From Xanthomonas theicola (GTDB taxonomy: Bacteria; Pseudomonadota; Gammaproteobacteria; Xanthomonadales; Xanthomonadaceae), in the NCBI RefSeq assembly GCF_014236795.1, contig NZ_CP049017.1:2458001-2522000 (forward strand): DNA of 64,000 nt, read 5' to 3'. This document shows, piece by piece, positions 9,466 through 18,300 of this stretch; positions within the stretch are counted from its first letter, which is position 1; each line of letters starts with the position of its first letter. Position numbers and translations under genes: made by a program. The notes beneath the pieces are model-generated. The model made no database searches. It was not told the origin of the DNA and saw nothing but the letters and a program-made list of their open reading frames with translations.

Positions 9466-10602
9466 TCAGGTCCGCGAGCGACGCTGCTCGAGCAGTTCCG
9501 CCGCATGGCTTTGGTCAATCAACTGGTCGAGCACGGCCAGCACCTCCGCTGAAGCGGCATCGGCATGCTCGGTCGCTTCGCCCGGCCGTACGAACAGTTC
9601 GGCGGGCAGACGCTTGTAGGCGCTGCGCACGGCGTTGAGCCAGACCGAACGCTCGGCGGCGGTCGGCAGCAGGCAGGCGTCGAGCGCTTCTGGCAGCAGT
9701 TGTGCGGCCGGCACCCCGCGGTCCACCAGCGCGCACATCAACAACAGCCAGTCCTTTTCCTCTTCCACGTAGCGAGGCGTCAGCTTCTTCGCCAACAGCG
9801 AGTTGACGAACTCGAGGTCGGCCGTGCGCAGCAGATGCAGTTTGCGCATGTGCGCCAGCAGGTAGCCGAACTCCACGCAGCTGCAGCTCGGGTCTTCCGC
9901 GAGGATATCCGAGACGAGCGACTCTTCGACGAATTCGAACACCCGATGGCGTACCTTGTAGCCGTAGCTGGCGATCCAGTCTTCGTAATCCTGCAGCGGC
10001 TTGCCCTCGCTTTGGAGAAAACGCCGGTAGGTCTGGCGCAGCAGCGATGCCTGCAAGCCCAGCGCGGTGCCGGAAAAGCGCGCCTTGAGCGCACAGTTGA
10101 TGCCGCCCTTGAGGATTTTCGGGTCGGCCTGGTGTTTGACCGTTTCCAGCAACCCTTCCAGCCGTTTCCGCTGAACACTCGCCAGCTGCTTGCGCTTGAG
10201 CAGCTCCTTGAGCACCAGGAACAGATCGCTGTCGTCCGGAAACAAGCTGCGCGCCTGCCTCAGCAGCGCATCCATCGACAGGTCCGGTACTGCGAGCGCC
10301 CGCACCAGCTTTTGCGCCTTGGGCGCGGCCTCTTCGTCGAGCACGCGCGCGAAGTCCTCGCCCGACGCTGCGGTTTTATTTTCGAACTCGCGGCGATTGC
10401 GGAACTGCGTGGCGACGCTGGCCATGTCGTCGGCCATGTCGGCCAGCTTCTGCTGCAACGCCGCCGGCGTGCCGTCGTCGGCGATCTCGACGGCCAGCTG
10501 CGCCCTGTCGTCGCTGGCGGCCTTGGCCGATTCCGGCTGGGGCGACTCTGCCAGAAGGCGGGCGGCGACGATCGCGCCGCTTCCATGAATGGTAGTTACC
10601 AT
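9466..10602 (-). CDS. sctW: Type III secretion gatekeeper SctW (InvE/MxiC family)
   Basis: Cytosolic gatekeeper that holds back effector secretion until translocators are out, bound to the SctV ring. The 378-residue, mainly helical product matches InvE (372) in length and position between sctC and sctV. The N-terminal 90 residues are flexible and polar. The core from about 110 holds the HrpJ/YopN-type helical domains (DALLRQARSLFPDDSDLFLVLKELLKR, then FVEESLVSDILAEDPSCSCVEFGYLLAHMRKL). The start at 10602 is the only well-placed ATG. Confidence 0.9.
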   Translation of the reverse strand: MVTTIHGSGAIVAARLLAESPQPESAKAASDDRAQLAVEIADDGTPAALQQKLADMADDMASVATQFRNRREFENKTAASGEDFARVLDEEAAPKAQKLVRALAVPDLSMDALLRQARSLFPDDSDLFLVLKELLKRKQLASVQRKRLEGLLETVKHQADPKILKGGINCALKARFSGTALGLQASLLRQTYRRFLQSEGKPLQDYEDWIASYGYKVRHRVFEFVEESLVSDILAEDPSCSCVEFGYLLAHMRKLHLLRTADLEFVNSLLAKKLTPRYVEEEKDWLLLMCALVDRGVPAAQLLPEALDACLLPTAAERSVWLNAVRSAYKRLPAELFVRPGEATEHADAASAEVLAVLDQLIDQSHAAELLEQRRSRT

Positions 10603-10622
10603 CGAAAATGGCTCCCCTGCTG

Positions 10623-12350
10623 TTATTGGACGGTTTCGCGCGTCTTGTCCATTTGTCTGATGAGCGTCTCGAACTTGACCGCTTCATCGATATTCTCGGT
10701 ATTTATATCGAAACCCTCGGTGATCTCGCGGGGGTGGATCAGGAAAATGCGTACGGTGTTCTTGTTGAGTGTCCGCCGATAGCGAAACGCGCCACCGATC
10801 AGCGGCAAGTCGCCCAGCAAGGGAATCTTGCCGATGTGTTCGTCGTTTTCGCCACGGGTGTAGCCGCCTACCAGCAGGCTCTTGCCCTTGGGTACGCGTG
10901 CCACGGTGCTGATCTTGGTCCGGCCGATGGTGGGCAATACGCTCTGGTCGTCGGTTTCGTTGCGCTGTACTTCGCTTCCATCTTCGATGTTGAGCGATAG
11001 TTCGATCTCGCCCTTGGCGGTGAAGCGTGGCAGTACGCTTACCAGCGTACCGTAAGTGACGCTTTGCAAATCCACAGCGCGCTCGGCGATCAGCTGCGTG
11101 TAGAAGGTACGGCTGTTGTCGAACATGGCCGGGGTGTTTTCCTGCGTCAGCACTACCGGGCGCGACACGATCTGCGCCTTGTCCTGGCGTGCGAGCGCCA
11201 GGATGGATGCCATGAACCGATCGCCCTCGAGAGCACTGAAAGAATTCAGGTAATTACCGCTATTGAAACCAGCCGAAAAATGCTTGCCACTCGAGATCGA
11301 GCCCTGCCAGTCGACGCCAAGCTGGTCGAGGTCGTCTTTCTGCAGATCGATGATCCACAAGGCCAGCTCGACATGACGTTTTTCTTCATCGAGCGCCTTC
11401 ACCAGGTTGCGGATCAGACGGATCTGTTCAACCGTTCCCTTGACCAGCAGGCTGTTGGTTTCCGGATAGGCGATGATGCGGATTTTTCCGTCCGGCCGCG
11501 GGTTCGCCGGCGCGTTGGCGGTCTCCAGCGCGGCGACCGGCGCGTCAGGCGCCGGGATCGCCGGACGATCGCTTGGCGTATCAAAGAAACTCGCCGGGGG
11601 AACGCCCTTGCGTTCGATTTTCTTGTCCGGCAAGAGCGAGGCGCCGATCGATTTTTTCACGTCTGCCGCGGTCCGATCGACATCCCCTTCCAGCAGATTT
11701 TCCACGACTGTGGCGATGCCCGGAATGACGATATTCTCGTCGCGCCGCGTATAAGAACGGTCGGTGACGAAAGTATTGTTCAGCCTGATCACCTCGACGT
11801 GCTGGTCTTCCATCCCGACGTCCTGGCTGTCCATGAACTCGGCGGCCTTCTTCACCAGATCGACGTAGATAGGCGGCCCCGCCAGATAGAAAGTGTCGAT
11901 GCCGTCGCCGCGCAAGGGATAGCGAGGGTCGATAAGTCCGGATTTCTTGAGAAACGCATTCAATGTGGCCGACGAAACGTTAATCAGCTTGATGACACTG
12001 TTCTTGGTTTCACTGGCATCGTAGACATAAATGGCGTTGCCGTCGTAATAGGTGATCAACCCCATCTGGCGACTGACCTTGCCGACGACGTCGCCCGCGG
12101 AAAAATCGAATTCGCCGGAAATCTGCTTGCCTGCGGCCAGTTTGCTGACGATGATGGGCTTGCCCAGGTATGCCGAGACACCGCCAAAAAACGCTCGCAT
12201 GTTTTCCTGCCGCGCGACATAGCCCGCCGCCTGACCGGAGGAATTCTGCTTACTGATGTCGATTCCAGACGCCAGCGCCATCTGACAAGCGAACAGAAAA
12301 GTCGCCGCCACGAGCCAACTCGAGGAGCTCGACATATCCCACTTCTTCAC
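10623..12350 (-). CDS. sctC: Type III secretion outer-membrane secretin SctC (InvG family)
   Basis: Forms the outer-membrane ring of the needle complex. The 575-residue product (InvG 562) starts with a GTG at 12350 after an AGAGGG site and has a signal peptide cleaved near ALASG (about 28). N0/N1 domains follow, then the N3 domain around PETNSLLVKGTVEQIRLIRNLVKALD. The secretin core runs to the end, with TVARVPKGKSLLVGGYTRGENDEHIGKIPLLGDLPLIGGAFRYR as the signature (shown in positions about 485-530). It lies 11 bases downstream of the invF-like gene. An InvH-type pilotin was not seen in this window. Confidence 0.95.
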   Translation of the reverse strand: MKKWDMSSSSSWLVAATFLFACQMALASGIDISKQNSSGQAAGYVARQENMRAFFGGVSAYLGKPIIVSKLAAGKQISGEFDFSAGDVVGKVSRQMGLITYYDGNAIYVYDASETKNSVIKLINVSSATLNAFLKKSGLIDPRYPLRGDGIDTFYLAGPPIYVDLVKKAAEFMDSQDVGMEDQHVEVIRLNNTFVTDRSYTRRDENIVIPGIATVVENLLEGDVDRTAADVKKSIGASLLPDKKIERKGVPPASFFDTPSDRPAIPAPDAPVAALETANAPANPRPDGKIRIIAYPETNSLLVKGTVEQIRLIRNLVKALDEEKRHVELALWIIDLQKDDLDQLGVDWQGSISSGKHFSAGFNSGNYLNSFSALEGDRFMASILALARQDKAQIVSRPVVLTQENTPAMFDNSRTFYTQLIAERAVDLQSVTYGTLVSVLPRFTAKGEIELSLNIEDGSEVQRNETDDQSVLPTIGRTKISTVARVPKGKSLLVGGYTRGENDEHIGKIPLLGDLPLIGGAFRYRRTLNKNTVRIFLIHPREITEGFDINTENIDEAVKFETLIRQMDKTRETVQ

Positions 12351-12361
12351 ACTGATGCCCT

Positions 12362-12949
12362 CTATTGTCTTCTTTGCGCATCAAACAGATGCGTCAGGCT
12401 CAGGCCAAGCGATTTCTTGACCTCGCTGGAAAAATGCGACGCTGATGCGAAGCCATGCTCCAAGGCCACTTCGGTGACCGAATGCTGCCGCTCTATGAAT
12501 GCCAGAATCGCTTTCGCCAAGCGCCAATCATTGAGCACGGACTTGGGGCTGCCGCCCAGGACAGTCCGGAACGTCCTACGGAAATGGCCCGCCGAAATCC
12601 CGTAGCGGGCGCTCAGCGCCTCGATCTTTGCGCCCTGTCCTTCCTGCAACAGGAACGACACCATCGAATAGGCTTCGGTACGCCGCAGCGACGAAGCGAT
12701 ACGCCGATAATCCGGCGTATCGTCAATCGCCATGCGCAGGAAACGCGCGACAAGTCGATTGCCGTCCAAGGCTGTCGGATCCGATGCAGGCTGCGCTGCC
12801 ACGGCTGCGCCGTTTCCGCCTTCACAGCCTGCGATTGTGCAGCTCACCGGCGATGGACCGAGAGCGTGATCGATGAATGCTTGCAGCTTTGTCAATATCT
12901 TAACGTCATGGGCATCCATGATGCGGCTTTCCGGCAAGAAGCGGGGCAT
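12362..12949 (-). CDS. invF: AraC-family transcriptional activator, InvF-like
   Basis: The C-terminal ~90 residues are an AraC double helix-turn-helix: IEALSARYGISAGHFRRTFR, then VTEVALEHGFASASHFSSEVKKSLG. In SPI-1, InvF with the chaperone SicA activates effector and translocator genes. It sits first in the operon, as invF does. The start is uncertain. The ATG at 12949 (195 residues) follows a purine-rich stretch; the ATG at 12919 has a better-placed GGAAAG; the open frame begins with a TTG at 12988. It is not HrpX, which is about 476 residues. Targets here are not evident. Confidence 0.82.
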   Translation of the reverse strand: MPRFLPESRIMDAHDVKILTKLQAFIDHALGPSPVSCTIAGCEGGNGAAVAAQPASDPTALDGNRLVARFLRMAIDDTPDYRRIASSLRRTEAYSMVSFLLQEGQGAKIEALSARYGISAGHFRRTFRTVLGGSPKSVLNDWRLAKAILAFIERQHSVTEVALEHGFASASHFSSEVKKSLGLSLTHLFDAQRRQ

Positions 12950-12989
12950 GCCTGCCCGCCGATAATTTTTCGATAAAACATCGAACAAA

Positions 12990-13297
12990 TACTACCCCTT
13001 CACCCCCGTTCTAAAAATAGGACTGGAATTAAATTTGCGGCCGATCCATGAGACCGGAACGAAAGTTGGGATTTACTCACTTCCGCCAGCCCTGCGCCGG
13101 AGAGGAGTGCAGCGGGCGACATGATCTTGTCCCTGTTGCGCATATTCAAGGGTAATCCATTCGGTATCGCCATCCGGAATGAGCAAGATGGCCAAGCAGG
13201 CCGAGGAGAAGGCAGAGCGGCAGCGGTTCGACACGCAGTTCGAGCAGCAAGCCTTGTTGCGTGCGGCCACAGATCGCGAACCAACGGCGGCGCGTGA
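12990..13297. other. Non-coding stretch upstream of the secretion operon
   Basis: No reading frame with recognisable family features lies here on either strand. The AT-rich part (about 12,960-13,040) directly upstream of the invF-like gene is lower in GC than its surroundings and is the natural place for the operon promoter. I cannot identify -35/-10 elements or an operator with confidence. Confidence 0.4.
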
Positions 13298-13363
13298 TCA
13301 GGTCCGGTTGCTGTCGAGCTTGCCGCGATCGGTCCGGTTCGGCCCGGCGCATGCGCTCGGGGA

Positions 13364-13537
13364 AGCCGCACTGGCCGCCTCCAGGCTGGCCCCGCCCGGC
13401 AGCGAACCCAGCGCGATACCGCCATTGAAGCCGGCGATGTTCAGGCCGGTGGCGACCGCTGGCGCCTGCGGCGCGTGGATGTGCGACAGCCCGATCACCC
13501 GCGCCTGCCGCAATCGATGCTCAAGGGACGGGCCCGA
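13364..13537 (-). pseudogene. Remnant of a major facilitator (sugar/drug efflux) transporter
   Basis: A minus-strand stretch reads ATGLNIAGFNGGIALGS, which resembles the penultimate helix region of AraJ/YdhP-type MFS exporters. It is preceded by LRQARVIG-like sequence and followed by a loss of frame. No start and no other helices remain. It is a decayed fragment between the secretion operon and IS copy 1, and the family identification is tentative. Confidence 0.45.
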
Positions 13538-13767
13538 GAGAGCGGCCGGCTGCCCAGTCAAAGGGCTCCAGCTCACTGGCGCTGGCGCGGGCGTGCGGTC
13601 AAGCTGGTCGAGGGCACGGGCGTGTCGATGCCCGATACCGAAGAGAACCAAGCGGTTTATCGGCAGCCCCAGTCCCAGGCGCAGGAGTGGGATTTCCACT
13701 GACCTGCATGGTGGTGGTGATCTGCTTGGCTATCGGGGCGGCGCTGGAGGCAGCCAATGATCACGAC

Positions 13768-13866
13768 CAAGGCCGCGGTTGGCGCGGCTTCCACCATCAC
13801 ACGGCCCTGTGCACTGCCGCTTATGGATTCCTGGTTGCCGAACGCTTGCGCGGAGTGCATCGAAAA
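13768..13866 (+). pseudogene. C-terminal fragment of an IS701-type transposase
   Basis: The frame reads GRGWRGFHHHTALCTAAYGF and LVAERLRG, a C-terminal motif of IS701-family DDE transposases. The DNA is nearly identical to 25,676-25,766, the end of a longer IS701 remnant in the same orientation. Nothing else of the element is recognisable here. Confidence 0.7.
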
Positions 13867-14053
13867 AACCGTCACGACGCGAGCAACCTGCCTTATCCGA
13901 GGATGACCGTCCACGCGGCGCGGTCGTCGCGGACTCAGCGTCATGCAGCCGACTCGATCGCGACGCTGGTTGGATAATCGCCACCGCCATTTGCGCGAGA
14001 TTGCTCGACGGGATGCAGCCGTACCTGCGAATTAATGACTCAGCAGGACTTAA

Positions 14054-15215
14054 GGATAGTCTGATCAACGCGGTCGGAGGATGAGGCAAGCCATATCGAC
14101 CACGCCCACGGCGCTCAGACCCTCGGTTTTTCGCCGTTTCCGGCGCATTTCCGGGGTATTTCCCGGATTACAGGCACACCCTCCCCACGACAGGCAGCAA
14201 CTGCTTTCGCTTCAGCCACAGGTTCGACAGCGCAAACAGCGTCAGCACTTGCGCCGTGTTCTTCGCCAGGCCGCGATAGCGCACCTTGACGTAGCCAAAC
14301 TGGCGCTTGATCACCCGGAACGGATGCTCCACCTTCGCCCTCAGGCTGGCCTTGGCGTGCTCCCAGCGCTGTGCCCACTTCAATTCGCGCTTGCTCTTGA
14401 TCTGCTTCAGCTTCGAGGGCTTCTCCGCGATCAGATAGCGCAGCTTGCGCTTGCTCGCCATCTCCTCGCGCTTGGCCAGCCCGGTGTAGCCGCTGTCGCC
14501 GCATACCGTGTCTTCCTTGCCGTGCAGCAGCTTGTGCGCCTGGGTGATATCTGCGGCGTTGGCCGCCGTGCATTCCAAGTGGTGCACCAGCCCGGACTCA
14601 TCGTCCACGCCGATGTGCGCTTTCATCCCGAAGTAGTACTGATTGCCCTTCTTGGTCTGGTGCATTTCCGGGTCGCGCTCGCCGTTCTTGTTCTTGGTCG
14701 AGCTGGGCGCGGCAATGATCGTGGCGTCCACGATGGTGCCGCCGCGCAGGCTCTGGCCCTTGCGCGATAGGTGCGCGTTGACCCGGTTGAACAGCGTGCG
14801 CGCCAGATCGTGCGTCTCCAGCAACCGGCGGAAGTTGAGGATCGTGGTCTCGTCCGGCACCTCATCCAACCCGCCGATCCTGGCGAAACGGCGCATCGAC
14901 GCCGTGTCGTACAAGGCTTCTTCCGCGCCCGGGTCGCTCAGTGCGTACCACTGCTGCAGAAAGTGGATGCGCAGCATTGTCTCCAGCGGGTACGGCTGAC
15001 GGCCCGGATGGCCCGACTTCGGATAGTGCGGCGCGATCAGCGCCAGCAGGTCTTTCCACGGCACCACCTGATCCATCTCGGCCAGCAACCTTTCGCGCCG
15101 CGTCTGCTTGCGCTTGCCGTTGTACTCCGCGTCGCCGAAAGACAATTGCATCGTCGTTGTCCTGTTGGGCTTTGTACGATTGTCGCAGGATCAGAGGGAG
15201 TTGTTCAGACCATCC
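14054..15215 (-). mobile_element. IS5-family (IS5 subgroup) element, copy 1, 1162 bp
   Basis: The element is bounded by imperfect inverted repeats (GGATAGTCTGATCAAC at the left; the complement of GGATGGTCTGAACAAC at the right) and by a TTAA target duplication at 14,050-14,053 and 15,216-15,219. The transposase reads leftwards. It is one of four apparently identical copies in the window. Its transposase-proximal end lies 82 bases upstream of the PIP box of xopAD. Confidence 0.95.
14168..15151 (-). CDS. IS5-family transposase (copy 1)
   Basis: DDE transposase of 327 residues. The IS5 signature elements are in order: [20 protein letters not shown] (first Asp), [14 protein letters not shown] (second Asp), and [22 protein letters not shown] (the Glu of the Y-R-E signature). 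Intact and probably active, since four identical copies exist here. The antisense frames within it are shadows. Confidence 0.95.
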   Translation of the reverse strand: MQLSFGDAEYNGKRKQTRRERLLAEMDQVVPWKDLLALIAPHYPKSGHPGRQPYPLETMLRIHFLQQWYALSDPGAEEALYDTASMRRFARIGGLDEVPDETTILNFRRLLETHDLARTLFNRVNAHLSRKGQSLRGGTIVDATIIAAPSSTKNKNGERDPEMHQTKKGNQYYFGMKAHIGVDDESGLVHHLECTAANAADITQAHKLLHGKEDTVCGDSGYTGLAKREEMASKRKLRYLIAEKPSKLKQIKSKRELKWAQRWEHAKASLRAKVEHPFRVIKRQFGYVKVRYRGLAKNTAQVLTLFALSNLWLKRKQLLPVVGRVCL

Positions 15216-15297
15216 TTAACAAAAACGACCGCTACATCACTCGCAGCATGTGAAGAGCTCCAGGCGGGGTGCCGGCTGCCCACCTGCAGCGAGCGCA

Positions 15298-15359
15298 TTC
15301 GCCAACGATGGGAAGACTTCGCGTCGTGCAGGCCGCTTCGCAGGTGGATCGACCAAATT
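15298..15359 (+). promoter_or_regulatory. PIP box with -10 element upstream of xopAD (putative HrpX-dependent promoter)
   Basis: TTCGC at 15,298-15,302 and TTCGC at 15,318-15,322 are separated by exactly 15 bases, a perfect match to the plant-inducible-promoter consensus TTCGB-N15-TTCGB bound by HrpX. A YANNNT element (CAAATT, 15,354-15,359) starts 31 bases downstream of the box; the reported spacing is 30-32. The chosen start codon of xopAD lies only six bases after the -10 element. The motif match is direct observation; regulation by HrpX is inferred from Xanthomonas knowledge. Confidence 0.8.
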
Positions 15360-15365
15360 GGCGGG

Positions 15366-18300
15366 ATGGCACCCGTCAACTTCAATCCGGGCTCATCCGG
15401 CACAAACTGGTCTCTCCCTCGAGAGGATCAGCCATTCAGGCAGGCCGGGGAGCAGGTTGCGGCCAGCACGCGCACCCTCGGCAGTGAGCCGCCGCTTCGA
15501 CGGCCGCCGCCCAAACGGCGACGGGTAGAGCAGGATGAATCTGGGACGGCGCCGCAGTGCAGGGCGCCCTTGCCCGTGAATGCGCAAACCGGAGCAAGTG
15601 GCGGCGCATGGGACGGGCGCGCCCAGCAACCGCCGGCGACCCACTCGTACCGGCGCAATATTCCCACCGACGGGCGCGGTACCGCGCCCGAGCGGCGCCC
15701 GGACAGAATGCCCGCTTACGCCAGCGCCTCGTCGTCGCATCGACGGCCACAGCGGCCAAGGCATGGCTTGGAGCTGACGACGGAGGCGCTTGGCCTGATC
15801 GAACAACAACTTGACCCGGCGGCAAAAAAACGACTGCAGGAAGAGCGAGAGCTGTATCGGCGACAGTTGAGTGCGCCCAGCCGGATAGCTCAGACACACA
15901 ATGCTCGCCTGTGCATCTCCATGGCACAGGACAACCAGCTGGCGCGGCGCATCGACTGCAAGCTGGCCCTGCCTTTCCTGGATGGAGGCGCCAACGCGCA
16001 AGCCAATGCGCAGTGGCTCGACAACTATCTCCAGATGATTGCCAGTGCAAGACGGGCCGCAGGCGTAAATCAATACGATCTCGATCATTGCACTGACCTC
16101 GCGGCGCAGTATCTCTACAAGACCGACTGGTTCGACGGTGCCTCGCTGAGACAGCTGGCCTATGTGGGCAACAAGCTGAGCAAGCACCCCAACCAGCCCG
16201 CGTGCATGCAGGCGATCGCCTGGATCGCCGGACAGGTGGAGCAGGCCGATGATCCGTTGGGGCTGGATGGCCACTTGCCAGCCCTACTCCTGAACGCCTT
16301 TGCCAAGAACACCGACAGCGGCAGGTGCGAACGCGCGGTGGCTCGCCTGGCACGTCACCTGCAAGACAGCCAGGCCCGGCATTCTCTGAACGCGCAGGGC
16401 ATCAACCTAGCGCTCAATGCCTTCAGCAAGTGGTTCGATAACCCGGACTGCCAGTCCATGGCGCACTCGCTCGCCGCGCTGCTCGCCAGCAACAGCCGCT
16501 TGCGTCATACGATGCATGGGCAGGACATCGCGAACACGCTCAACGCTTTGTGCAAATGGCCCGACACGCCGATCTGCAAGACGGCCGCCAGCGCGCTGGC
16601 CTTGCGGCTGGCCAACGATCCCGGTTTGCGCCGCGCCCTCAACCCGCAACACGTGGCCAACACGTTGAACGCCCTGAGCAAATGGCCCGACACGCCGATC
16701 TGCAAGACGGCCGCCAGCGCGCTGGCCTCGCGGCTGGCCGACGATCCCCGTTTGTGCCACGCCCTCGACCCGCTAGGGGTGGCCAACGTGTTGAACGCCC
16801 TGAGCAAATGGCCCGACACGCCGGTCTGCGAGGCGGCCGCCAGCGCGCTGGCCTCGCGGCTGGCCGACGATCGCGATTTGCGCCACGCCCTCAACCCGCA
16901 ACACGTGGCCAACACGTTGAACGCCCTGAGCAAATGGCCCGACACGCCGGTCTGCAAGACGGCCGCCAGCGCGCTGGCCTCGCGGCTGGCCGACGATCGC
17001 GGTTTGCGCCACACCCTCGACCCGCAAGGGGTGGCCAATGCGCTGAACGCCCTGAGCAAATGGACCGACACGCCGGTCTGCGAGGCGGCCGCCAGCGCGC
17101 TGGCCTCGCGGCTGACCGACGATCGCGGTTTGCGTCACGCCCTCAACCCGCAACACGTGGCCAACACGTTGAACGCCCTGAGCAAATGGACCGACATGCC
17201 GGTCTGCGAGGCGGCCGCCAGCGCGCTGGCCTCGCGACTGGCCGACGATCCCGGTTTGCGTCACGCCCTCAAACCGCAAGAAATGGGCAACGTGTTGAAC
17301 GCCCTGAGCAAATGGCCCGACACGCCGATCTGCAAGGCGGCCGCCAACGCGCTGGCCTTGCGGCTCGCCGACGATCCCCGTTTGTGCCACGCCCTCGACC
17401 CGCTAAGCGTGGCCAACACATTGAACGCCCTGAGCAAATGGCCCGACACGCCGGTCTGCGAGGCGGCCGCCCGCGTGCTGGCCTCGCGGCTGGCCGACGA
17501 TCCCGGTTTGCGCAACACCCTCGACCCGCAAGGCGTGGCCAACGCGTTGAACGCCCTGAGCAAATGGCCCGACACGCCGATCTGCGAGGCGGCCGCCCGC
17601 GCGCTGGCCTCGCGGCTGGCCGACGATCCCGGTTTGCGTCACGCCCTCAAACCGCAAGAAGTGGGCAACGTGTTGAACGCCCTGAGCAAATGGCCCGACA
17701 CGCCAATCTGCAAGGCGGCCGCCAACGCGCTGGCCTCGCGGCTGGCCAACGATCGCGGTTTATGCCATGCCCTCAACGCGCAAGAAGTGGCCAACGCGTT
17801 GAACGCCCTGAGCAAATGGCCCGACACGCCGGTCTGCGAGGCGGCCGCCAGCGCGCTGGCCTCGCGGCTGGCCGACGATCCCGGTTTGTGCCACGCCCTC
17901 GAACCGCAACACGTGGCCAACGCGTTGAACGCCCTGAGCAAATGGCCCGACACGCCGGTCTGCGAGGCGGCCGCCCGCGCGCTGGCCTCGCGGCTGGCCG
18001 ACGATCCCGGTTTGCGCCACGCCCTCGACCCGCAACACGTGGCCAACGCGTTGAACGCCCTGAGCAAATGGCCCGACACGCCGATCTGCAAGACGGCCGC
18101 CAGCGCGCTGGCCTCGCGGCTGGCCGACGATCCCGGTTTGCGCCACGCCCTCGACCCGCAACACGTGGCCAACACGTTGAACGCCCTGAGCAAATGGCCT
18201 GACACGCCGATCTGCAAGACGGCCGCCCGCGGGCTGGCTTCGCGGCTGACCGACGATGGCGATTTGCGCCACGCCCTCCACCCGCAACACGTGGCCAACG

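Noticed and set aside
135..12949. Hrp2-type (hrc) naming of the secretion operon
   Set aside because: Gene order, the InvB-like chaperone between sctV and sctN, and the InvF-like activator fit SPI-1, not the hrpA-F arrangement.
13179..13760. A 193-residue plus-strand protein
   Set aside because: It has no recognisable domain, changes composition midway, and overlaps the MFS and IS701 remnants. Treated as chance open frame.
15108..15365. xopAD start inside IS copy 1
   Set aside because: The frame merely happens to be open through the IS end. The native promoter and ATG 15366 lie downstream.
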